Of a DNA stretch of 7,545 bases, positions 1-6,214 are shown one piece after another; positions within the stretch are counted from its first letter, which is position 1; every line of letters starts with the position of its first letter. Origin of the DNA: Candidatus Solincola jinzensis (GTDB lineage: Bacteria; Actinomycetota; Geothermincolia; Geothermincolales; RBG-13-55-18). A program made the position numbers and the translations under genes. Under the pieces are notes generated by a model. That model worked only from the letters and a program-made list of their open reading frames with translations, searched no databases and was not told where the DNA came from. The stretch is from positions 13,456 to 21,000 of the forward strand of contig MU158530.1 in assembly GCA_015711875.1 (NCBI GenBank), written 5' to 3'.

Positions 1-758
1 ATCGTGGCTCCCCCCCCGAGCGCCGCCAGTACCGCCAGGCGGCGCATGGGCGCGCCCGCTAGGAAGAGAACGATGAAGACGGTGAGCGCCACAATGAGCA
101 TGCTCCCCAGGTCGGGCTCGATGATGATCAGCCCGCAGGCCAGGGCGGTGGCCACAAGCACCGGGTTGATGATCTCTTTCCAGTCATCCAGCCTCTCCGC
201 ACGGCGGCAGTAGAAATGCGCGGCCAGGAGCAGGAGGGCCAGCTTGGCCATCTCCGAGGGCTGCACAACGATGGGCCCCAGCTCGATGGCGCGCTTGGAT
301 CCGTATGCCTCCGTGCCTAGAAACGGCACCGCCGCGAGGGCTACCAGGGCTACCAGGGTGAGCAGGGGCGAGAGCTCCGCCAGACGGTGGTAATCCATGT
401 AAGCCAGGGCGCACATGGCCGTCATGCCCACCCCGAACCACACCGCCTGCCGCAAGAGGTAATAATAGCTGCTCCCGTGGACGCGCAGGGCCGTGCCGGA
501 GCTGGCCGAGAAGATCATCACCATGCCGAAAAGGAACATCAACAGGGTCACGCCCATGATGGAATACCCCATCGCGGTAAGGCCCCCCGCCGACCGGGGA
601 AGCGGTCGCTTGGCGTCGCGTCCCCGCATTCCTCGGCGTTCCTCCCTTCCCCTTGGCTGCGCCGCCGCCGCTTCCCGCCGCTTCCTCGCCTCAACCAGGG
701 CCCGCGGCGGCACCTTGCCATTCGCCATCCCCCTGCGTGCGGCAGCGGGATCACCCAA
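1..758 (-). CDS. ftsW: Septal peptidoglycan polymerase FtsW (SEDS family), N-terminal part, cut by window edge
   Basis: SEDS-family integral membrane glycosyltransferase that polymerises lipid II at the division septum, normally paired with FtsI. About 252 codons are visible, in one open frame running off the left edge. A basic, Arg/Ala-rich cytoplasmic tail (residues 1-60) is followed by several hydrophobic segments (about 63-85, 103-121, 131-147, 168-182, 198-213, 218-234). SEDS hallmarks are QPSEMAKLALLL (165-176) and IIIEPDLGS (211-219). The later part, including the catalytic Asp of the large extracellular loop, lies outside the window. I chose a TTG start at 758 because GGAGGTG sits 7 nt upstream. 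It overlaps the murD stop by 8 nt. ATG at 728 is the alternative, but its only purine tract abuts the ATG. The position after murD argues for FtsW (or sporulation SpoVE) rather than RodA. The usual GxRWI motif reads GSKRAI here (153-158). Confidence 0.93.
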   Translation of the reverse strand, partial: MGDPAAARRGMANGKVPPRALVEARKRREAAAAQPRGREERRGMRGRDAKRPLPRSAGGLTAMGYSIMGVTLLMFLFGMVMIFSASSGTALRVHGSSYYYLLRQAVWFGVGMTAMCALAYMDYHRLAELSPLLTLVALVALAAVPFLGTEAYGSKRAIELGPIVVQPSEMAKLALLLLAAHFYCRRAERLDDWKEIINPVLVATALACGLIIIEPDLGSMLIVALTVFIVLFLAGAPMRRLAVLAALGGGAT

Positions 759-2190
759 CGCCCTTCACCTCCGCTGCGAATTTATCTGCCAGATAATGGA
801 AATGCTTGCCCCTCTCGCGGTAGTTAGCGTACTGGTCGAAGGAAGCGCATGCGGGGGAGAAAAGCACCGTATCGCCGCTTTCGAGCACCGATCCGAGGCG
901 GTCGAAGACCTCCTCCAGGCCGCGCGTGACCGTGACCTCTGCCGGCATTGGCCCCGCCCGCAGGGCGGTGGCGATCTCCTCCGCCGCCTCGCCTATGAGA
1001 AAAACCACCTTGACCTCGCCTCGCAGCGCACGCGACCTCAACGCCTCGGCCATCTCCGCAAAATCAAGCCCCTTGTTCCTCCCCCCCATGATCAGCACCA
1101 GCGGACCCTGGAAGGCCTCCAGGGCGCGCAGGGCCGCATGGGGATTGGTGGCCTTCGAATCGTCGTAAAAGCGCACTCCACCCGCTTCCGCAACCAGCTC
1201 CAGGCGGTGCGAAAGGCCCTTGAAGGCACGCAACGCCTCACCCGCCGTCGCTGCCCCCACGCCAACCGCCATGGCCGCTGCAGCGGCCGCCATGGCGTTC
1301 TCGAGGTTATGCCCCCCGGGGAGAGGCAGGTCGCCGGCGCGCATTATCTCCAGCTCCTCGCCCGCGGCACCGGTGATGCGCCCCGGCCGCGCCACTATCG
1401 CCCCTCCCCTCACGAACACGTCCGCGCCCTGCTCCGAAAGGCGCGAAAAGAAAGCCACCCGGGCCCGCGCGGATCGCGTGGCCTCCAGACAGGCCGGGTC
1501 ATCCAGGTTGCAGACCACCAGGTCATCGCGCCCCTGGTTGGCCCAGATGCGGCTTTTGGCCGCGATGTATTCCGCCATGTCCGCGTGCCAGTCGAAATGG
1601 TCCTCCCCGACATTCAAGAGCACCGATACGTGCGGACGGAAACCCTCCGTGTGGGCGAGCTGAAAGCTGGATACCTCTACCACCAGCAGCTCTCCTGCAT
1701 CGGCCTCCTCCACCGCCCGCATGAAGGGGTGTCCGATATTCCCCGCCGCGCGCGCTTTCATGCCCGCATGCCGGCAAATCCATTCCACCATGCGAGTGGT
1801 GGTGGTCTTGCCGTTGGTACCGGTCACCGCGATCACCGGCCCGCGCGCGAACCTCCATGCCAACTCCACCTCGCTCCATACCGGTATGCCCCTCTTGCGG
1901 GCCTCCCGCAAGAGGTCGATGCCGCCGGGCACCCCGGGGCTCACCACCACCAGGTCGATGCCCGCGAGCAGAGAAGGGCGGTGATGGCCGAGCTCGCACG
2001 CGGCGCCCATCTCCCGCAAGGCCATGGCGGCTTCCAGGGCCTCCCCCTCCCGCGAGAGGTCGTTGACGGTGACCCGCACGCCCTCCCGCAGCAGCTTCTC
2101 GGCCGCCGCCCGCCCGGACATACCCAGGCCTACCACCAGGGCCGAGTCCAATCCTCGCGGCAAACCCCTCGCTTCCCCCCTCGCCGACAT
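751..2190 (-). CDS. murD: UDP-N-acetylmuramoyl-L-alanine--D-glutamate ligase MurD
   Basis: Cytoplasmic ATP-dependent Mur ligase that adds D-glutamate to UDP-MurNAc-L-Ala, the second amino acid of the stem peptide. The protein is 479 residues from the chosen start, slightly longer than the usual roughly 450. The N-terminal Rossmann domain shows VVGLGMSG (19-26) and VVVSPGVP (81-88). The central ATPase domain shows the P-loop TGTNGKTTTT (123-132), EVSSFQL (172-178) and LNVGEDHFDWH (192-202). Lys212 in AKSRIW matches the carbamylated lysine of the family. The C-terminal domain shows FYDDSKATNP (341-350), GGRNKG (369-374) and SPACASFDQYANYRERG (445-461). ATG at 2190 lies 1 nt after the mraY stop with a GGGGGG tract 8 nt upstream. 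An in-frame ATG at 2217 would overlap mraY by 26 nt and lacks a Shine-Dalgarno, so I rejected it. The reading frame and all catalytic motifs are intact. Confidence 0.97.
   Translation of the reverse strand: MSARGEARGLPRGLDSALVVGLGMSGRAAAEKLLREGVRVTVNDLSREGEALEAAMALREMGAACELGHHRPSLLAGIDLVVVSPGVPGGIDLLREARKRGIPVWSEVELAWRFARGPVIAVTGTNGKTTTTRMVEWICRHAGMKARAAGNIGHPFMRAVEEADAGELLVVEVSSFQLAHTEGFRPHVSVLLNVGEDHFDWHADMAEYIAAKSRIWANQGRDDLVVCNLDDPACLEATRSARARVAFFSRLSEQGADVFVRGGAIVARPGRITGAAGEELEIMRAGDLPLPGGHNLENAMAAAAAAMAVGVGAATAGEALRAFKGLSHRLELVAEAGGVRFYDDSKATNPHAALRALEAFQGPLVLIMGGRNKGLDFAEMAEALRSRALRGEVKVVFLIGEAAEEIATALRAGPMPAEVTVTRGLEEVFDRLGSVLESGDTVLFSPACASFDQYANYRERGKHFHYLADKFAAEVKGVG
766..772 (-). 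promoter_or_regulatory. Ribosome binding site of ftsW, inside the murD 3' end
   Basis: GGAGGTG on the minus strand, 7 nt upstream of TTG at 758. It is the strongest Shine-Dalgarno match near the murD/ftsW junction. It decides the TTG start over the ATG at 728, which would be 37 nt away from it. Confidence 0.7.
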
Positions 2191-2191
2191 C

Positions 2192-3211
2192 CTACTTTCC
2201 CCCCACATAATTGACATAAAAGACGATGAATCCGATGCCCACGAAGAATCCCGCCACTATCCACAGCCGGATAAGGGTGGTGACCTCAGACCATCCCTTG
2301 AGCTCGAAATGGTGGTGGAGCGGCGCCATGCGGAAGACGCGCCTGCGCGTGACCTTGAACACCGCCACCTGGATGATCACCGACAGCGCCTCCAGCACGA
2401 AAATGCCTCCCAGCACCACCAGCAACAGCTCGGTCTTGGAAAGCATGGCGATGACCGCCAGGCTGCTGCCCAGCGCCAGGGAGCCGGTGTCGCCCATGAA
2501 GATATATGCCGGCGGGGAGTTCCACCACAGGAAACCGATACAGGCGCCCATGAGGGCGCCGCAGAAAATGGCGATGTCCAGGGATCCCTGCACGTGGGTG
2601 TAGAGATACTGGTGATTGCGGAACTGGATGAAGGAGATGAGGATATAAGCGGTGGTCGCCAGGATGGTGGCGCCGGAGGCCAGCCCGTCCAGGCCGTCGG
2701 TGAGGTTCACGGCGTTGGAGGCGCCGATGATCATCACGAAAACGAGGAGAAAATAAAACGGACCCAGGTCGCATATCACCGCGTCCTTGCGGAAGAAATA
2801 GAGCTTGGTGTCCACTCCGAAACGCTGCGTGGCGAGATAGGCGATGGCCAGTGAGAGCGCGAGTTGCCAGAAGAGCTTGCTGCGCGCCTTCAACCCCAGG
2901 GAGCGCGCGTAGCGCAACTTGGTATAGTCGTCGGCGAACCCCAGCAACCCGCCGCCGAGCAGGGCCAGCCCAAGGGCGAAGCCCGTGCCCGCCTGCAGCT
3001 TCTGGGCCATGGCGAGAAAACCCAGGAGGGCTGACGCCACGATGAGCACCCCCCCCATGGTCGGCGTGCCCTGCTTCGCCAGGTGAGCCTGGGGGCCGTC
3101 CTCGCGGATGAACTGACCTATGCCGCGTCGCCTTAGCCAGCCCATGAGCCAGGGCATGCAGGTCATGCAGATCAACAGGCTTATGAGCAACGCGCCCATC
3201 ACCCTATACAA
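2192..3211 (-). CDS. mraY: Phospho-N-acetylmuramoyl-pentapeptide-transferase MraY
   Basis: Polytopic inner-membrane enzyme that transfers phospho-MurNAc-pentapeptide from UDP to undecaprenyl phosphate, making lipid I. The 339 residues are close to the family norm of about 320-360. The sequence is strongly hydrophobic with about ten predicted membrane helices. Family signatures are all present: GTPTMGG (48-54), GFADDYTK with the Asp pair D94/D95 (91-98), SNAVNLTDGLDGLA (165-178), FMGDTGSLALG (238-248) with the catalytic-region D241, and PLHHHFELKGW (297-307). The start is TTG at 3211: AAGGAGG lies 7 nt upstream. The in-frame GTG at 3202 and ATG at 3199 lie 16 and 19 nt from that site, which is too far. 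It is the first gene after the 94-nt gap that follows murF, and its stop lies 1 nt before the murD start. Confidence 0.97.
   Translation of the reverse strand: MYRVMGALLISLLICMTCMPWLMGWLRRRGIGQFIREDGPQAHLAKQGTPTMGGVLIVASALLGFLAMAQKLQAGTGFALGLALLGGGLLGFADDYTKLRYARSLGLKARSKLFWQLALSLAIAYLATQRFGVDTKLYFFRKDAVICDLGPFYFLLVFVMIIGASNAVNLTDGLDGLASGATILATTAYILISFIQFRNHQYLYTHVQGSLDIAIFCGALMGACIGFLWWNSPPAYIFMGDTGSLALGSSLAVIAMLSKTELLLVVLGGIFVLEALSVIIQVAVFKVTRRRVFRMAPLHHHFELKGWSEVTTLIRLWIVAGFFVGIGFIVFYVNYVGGK
2199..2204 (-). promoter_or_regulatory. Probable ribosome binding site of murD, inside the mraY 3' end
   Basis: A GGGGGG tract lies 8 nt upstream of the ATG at 2190, within the last codons of mraY. 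It is a weak Shine-Dalgarno, but the alternative ATG at 2217 has none. With a 1-nt gap from the mraY stop, re-initiation by the same ribosome is likely (inference). Confidence 0.45.
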
Positions 3212-3305
3212 GGGCTTTCCTCCTTGCGCTCCAGATGCGTTGACCGCCCTTTCCGCCGCCGGACGGATGCCGCCGGCTCCAGGCCTTTTCGTTCAAACGC
3301 TTATT
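3212..3305 (-). other. murF-mraY intergenic gap, the only sizeable gap in the operon
   Basis: These 94 nt separate the murF stop from the mraY start. They hold the mraY ribosome binding site. On the plus strand, GCCGCCGG occurs twice (3255-3262 and 3269-3276) with a 6-nt spacer. A 5-bp stem GCCGG/CCGGC (3258-3262 with 3273-3277) can form over a 10-nt loop. No T-run follows, so a factor-independent terminator is not supported. A TTGAAC hexamer near the murF end resembles a -35 box, but no convincing -10 lies at the right distance. No small gene is seen. Confidence 0.5.
3219..3225 (-). promoter_or_regulatory. Ribosome binding site of mraY
   Basis: AAGGAGG on the minus strand, a near-ideal Shine-Dalgarno, 7 nt upstream of TTG at 3211. 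It fixes TTG as the start over in-frame GTG at 3202 and ATG at 3199. The gene follows a 94-nt gap, so it cannot rely on overlap coupling. That would fit its having the best site in the window. Confidence 0.8.
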
Positions 3306-4721
3306 CTATGCCACGCGGTCGCGAGCCACCAACTCCGCCAGCCTTTCCAACCCCAGGAAGCGGGAACCCTTGATGAGCACCACGTCCCCGGGCTCGATGA
3401 TGGCGCGCAGTATCTCCGCAGCTTTGTCAACACCGTCGGTGGCGAAGACGCTTCCCCTGGGAAGCCCCCGCTCACAAGCCGCCTGGGCGGTGCGGCGCGC
3501 CTTCCTCCCCACCGTGATGAGGATATCCGTGCCGTATTCCACGGCCATGTGACCCAGCTCCTCGTGGGCCTTCTCCGAAACCGGCCCCAGCTCCCCCATG
3601 TCCCCGAGCACCGCTATGGCTCTGCGGTCACGCGAGATATCCCCCAGGGCCATGAGAGCGGACCGCATGGAGACGGGGTTGGCGTTGTAGGCGTCGTTGA
3701 TGATGGTGATCTCGTCCGGCCTGGTAATCATTTCCATCCTCCATCCCGTCGTCTCGGCGTTCTGAAGCCCCTCGACAATGCTTGTCATATCAACCCCCAT
3801 GATCTTCCCCACCGCCGCGGCCGCCAGCGCGTTCTCGACGTTGTGGCGGCCGGGCAAAGGCAACCTGACCCTAGCACTACCACCTCCCCTCACGCTCAGG
3901 GTGAATATCGCCCTACCCCTGTCATCCACCTCCACGTCCAGCGCCCTGACCATGCAGCGCCGAGAGTATCCGAAAACGACCACCGGGCAGGCGCTCTTCT
4001 CCCGCAACAGGCCCGCGTAGTCATCGTCGCCGTTGATCACCGCCACTCCGTTCCGCGGCAGAGACTCCAGCAGCTCCGCCTTGGCGCGCGCTAGGTTGTC
4101 GCGGGTGCGGAAGAAACGCAGGTGCGCCACCCCTATATTGGTGACCACCCCCACCTCGGGCCTGGTGATCCGGCACAGCTCGCGTATGTGGCCCTCTCCC
4201 CGCGCCCCCATCTCCAGGACCATGAACTCCGTACGCGGCGATGCCTCGAGCATGGTAAGCGGAACGCCTATCTCGTTGTTGAAACTGCCACGTGCGCATA
4301 CCGTCTCTCCCGCGCGCGAGAGCACCGAGGCGGTGAAATCCTTGGTGAGGGTCTTGCCGGTGGAGCCGGTTATCGCGATCACCCTCGCCGTGCTCAGCTC
4401 CCTTTGCCAGGCCGCCAGGCGGCGCAGGGCCGCCATGGTGCTCCGCACGCGCACCACCGCCGCGCCCTTTTCGCGCGCCAGGCGCAGCAGCGCCGGCTCC
4501 GTCCTCGCCGCCACTAAAGCCCCCGCCCCTCGCTCCAGCGCCTCCGCGAGGAAGGAATGAGCGTCGTAACGCTTTCCCCGCAGGGCGATGAAGAGGTCTC
4601 CCCTCACCAGGGTACGCGTGTCGGTGCTCACTCTTTTGAACGTCCGCCGCTTGCTACGCCCCGGGTATAAAAGCGTCCCCCCGGTAACGCGCGCTATATC
4701 CTCGACCCTCGCCGCGATCAA
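3306..4721 (-). CDS. murF: UDP-N-acetylmuramoyl-tripeptide--D-alanyl-D-alanine ligase MurF
   Basis: Cytoplasmic Mur ligase that attaches the D-Ala-D-Ala dipeptide, completing UDP-MurNAc-pentapeptide. The protein is 471 residues, typical for the family. The N-terminal UDP-substrate domain shows STDTRTLVRGDLFIALRG (32-49). The ATPase domain shows the P-loop TGSTGKTLTKD (118-128), SFNNEIGVPLT (146-156), EMGARGEGHI (170-179) and TNIGVAHL (194-201), with the conserved ARAKAEL (211-217). The C-terminal domain shows GRHNVENALAA (291-301), INDAYNANPVSM (341-352), VLGDMGELG (371-379) and KGSRFLGLE (451-459). SFNNEIGVPLT and DAYNANP separate it from MurE and MurD. The start is TTG at 4721 within a TTGA overlap with the murE stop; GGGAG lies 7 nt upstream, so translation is probably coupled to murE. 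Leu125 after the P-loop Thr replaces the more usual Thr or Ser, which is probably tolerated. Confidence 0.97.
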   Translation of the reverse strand: MIAARVEDIARVTGGTLLYPGRSKRRTFKRVSTDTRTLVRGDLFIALRGKRYDAHSFLAEALERGAGALVAARTEPALLRLAREKGAAVVRVRSTMAALRRLAAWQRELSTARVIAITGSTGKTLTKDFTASVLSRAGETVCARGSFNNEIGVPLTMLEASPRTEFMVLEMGARGEGHIRELCRITRPEVGVVTNIGVAHLRFFRTRDNLARAKAELLESLPRNGVAVINGDDDYAGLLREKSACPVVVFGYSRRCMVRALDVEVDDRGRAIFTLSVRGGGSARVRLPLPGRHNVENALAAAAVGKIMGVDMTSIVEGLQNAETTGWRMEMITRPDEITIINDAYNANPVSMRSALMALGDISRDRRAIAVLGDMGELGPVSEKAHEELGHMAVEYGTDILITVGRKARRTAQAACERGLPRGSVFATDGVDKAAEILRAIIEPGDVVLIKGSRFLGLERLAELVARDRVA

Positions 4722-6214
4722 TTCACCGCTCCCAACTCCTGCAGGGCCTTTCTGGCCTCCTCCACATCGTCGAAGGGGATCACCAGGTCGCCCACTATCT
4801 GCCCCCTCTCGTGACCCTTACCCGCCACCACTACCACGTCGCCGGCGGAAGCCGCCCGCAGGGCCGCTTTGATGGCCTCGCGCCGATCCGCCACCACCTC
4901 GTAACCTCCGCCACCCCGCGCCTCCCTGGCTCCCCTCTCGATCTCCGCGATAATGGCCAGAGGGTCCTCGCTCCTGGGGTTGTCAGAGGTGATGAAGGCC
5001 AGGTCCGCCAGGCTCACCGCCGCCTCTCCCATGAGGGGGCGTTTGCCGCGGTCGCGGTCCCCACCACAGCCGAAGACCACGATGACGCGTCCTTTCGTCA
5101 TCTCCCTCGCCGCCTCCAGCACCCTGCGCAGGGAATCAGGGGTATGGGCATAATCCACCACCACCGCGAAATCCTGCCCCTCCTCCACGGCCTGGAAACG
5201 GCCCGGCACGCCTGGATGGGATAATATGCCATGCAGGGCACGCTCCGTCTCCAGGCCCAGCAGGATGCCCGCCGCCAGGGCGGCTAGGATATTGTGGAGG
5301 TTGAAACGGCCGGTGAGGGCGGTTTCCCCCTCCCATCTCTCCCCGCCGTGAAAGACCGCCACCCTGCTGCGCTTCAGGCCCGCCGACAGGAGCTCCCCCC
5401 TCAGCTCGGCTTTCCGCGAAACCCCATAGGTGAGCACCCTTCCCGCCGCGCGTTCCGCCAGCCGCCCCCCGTAGGGATCGTCCACGTTGACGGCGGCGGC
5501 GCGCGCCTCCAGCCCCCCATGGGCACGTGAGACGAAAAGCCTTTCCTTGCTGCGATAGTAATCCTCCATGTCGGCGTGGAAATCGAGGTGATCCTGGCTG
5601 AGGTTGGTGAACACGGCCACCGCGAACTCGCAGCCGTCCACACGGCGCAGAGACAGGGCGTGCGAGGATACCTCCATGCTCGCCACCTCGCACCCCGCCG
5701 CGACCATCTCCGCCAGCATGCCCTGCAGGTCGGCCGATTCCGGGGTGGTGCGGGACGCCGGCACCTCTCTGCCCGCCACGCGATAGGACACCGTTCCCAC
5801 CAGCCCGCACGCCTTGCCGCAGCTCACTGCCGCCGCCTCCACCAGATGGGCGGTGGTGGTTTTGCCGTTGGTGCCCGTAACCCCAACCAGGGACAGCTTT
5901 CCGCTGGGGTGGCCGAAAAAGCGGTCGCTGAGCAAGGCCAGGGCAAGACGGGTATCCTTCGCCCTTACCAGCGCGGCCTTCGACGCCTCATCCACGCCGT
6001 CCTTCCAATCGCTGGAAACCACCAGGGCGGAAGCGCCTCGCCGCAAAGCCTGAGGGATGAAGAGGTGGCCGTCGGTTCGCAGCCCCTTGATGGCCACGAA
6101 CACCTCTCCCTCCTCCACCCGGCGAGAGTCGTAGGCGACGCCACGCACCTCCCTGTCCGCCCCTCTTTCCAGGCGCAGCCCCTCGATGCCGCTCACCAGC
6201 TCCTGTACCCTCAT
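4718..6214 (-). CDS. murE: UDP-N-acetylmuramoyl-L-alanyl-D-glutamate--2,6-diaminopimelate ligase MurE
   Basis: Cytoplasmic Mur ligase that adds the third stem-peptide residue. The protein is 498 residues, normal length. The N-terminal domain has YDSRRVEEGEVFVAIKG (28-44), which binds the UDP-MurNAc substrate. The ATPase domain has TGTNGKTTTAHL (113-124), RTTPES (155-160), EVSSHAL (181-187) and TNLSQDHLDFH (203-213). Lys223 in YRSKERLF matches the carbamylated lysine. The C-terminal domain has GRFNLHN (302-308), VPGRF (336-340), VDYAHTPDSL (353-362), GCGGDRDRGKR (382-392) and GKGHE (465-469). The specificity loop reads SDNPRSEDP (410-418); DNPR with GKGHE is the known signature of meso-diaminopimelate ligases, whereas Lys-adding enzymes lack this Arg. 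ATG at 6214 overlaps the ftsI stop as ATGA, with GGTGAG 6 nt upstream, so the two genes are probably translationally coupled. Substrate choice is inferred from the motif. Confidence 0.97.
   Translation of the reverse strand: MRVQELVSGIEGLRLERGADREVRGVAYDSRRVEEGEVFVAIKGLRTDGHLFIPQALRRGASALVVSSDWKDGVDEASKAALVRAKDTRLALALLSDRFFGHPSGKLSLVGVTGTNGKTTTAHLVEAAAVSCGKACGLVGTVSYRVAGREVPASRTTPESADLQGMLAEMVAAGCEVASMEVSSHALSLRRVDGCEFAVAVFTNLSQDHLDFHADMEDYYRSKERLFVSRAHGGLEARAAAVNVDDPYGGRLAERAAGRVLTYGVSRKAELRGELLSAGLKRSRVAVFHGGERWEGETALTGRFNLHNILAALAAGILLGLETERALHGILSHPGVPGRFQAVEEGQDFAVVVDYAHTPDSLRRVLEAAREMTKGRVIVVFGCGGDRDRGKRPLMGEAAVSLADLAFITSDNPRSEDPLAIIAEIERGAREARGGGGYEVVADRREAIKAALRAASAGDVVVVAGKGHERGQIVGDLVIPFDDVEEARKALQELGAVN
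4729..4733 (-). promoter_or_regulatory. Ribosome binding site of murF, inside the murE 3' end
   Basis: GGGAG on the minus strand, 7 nt upstream of TTG at 4721. A second AGGAG at 4736-4740 is 14 nt away and probably too far. The site and the TTGA stop/start overlap together support the TTG start. Confidence 0.6.

Noticed and set aside
548..754. Small minus-strand frame starting GTG at 754, just after murD
   Set aside because: It lies in a different frame from ftsW. The ftsW frame runs through the same region into SEDS motifs, and the small frame looks like an Arg-rich by-product.
493..2214. A very long plus-strand open frame (573 codons) antisense to murD and the ftsW start
   Set aside because: High GC makes stop codons rare in antisense frames. 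The translation is rich in Arg, His and Pro with no recognisable domain, while the opposite strand encodes complete MurD motifs.
2191..2217. Nine-residue N-terminal extension of MurD starting at ATG 2217
   Set aside because: It would overlap mraY by 26 nt and has no Shine-Dalgarno; ATG at 2190 fits the mraY stop and the family better.
2024..2854. Plus-strand open frame antisense to mraY, and similar ones antisense to murF, murE and ftsI
   Set aside because: Low-complexity, Arg/Pro/His-rich shadow translations of conserved genes, with no family match I can recognise.
3255..3277. Hairpin in the murF-mraY gap as a transcription terminator
   Set aside because: The stem is only 5 bp and no T-run follows on the transcribed strand; termination inside an essential operon would also be unexpected.
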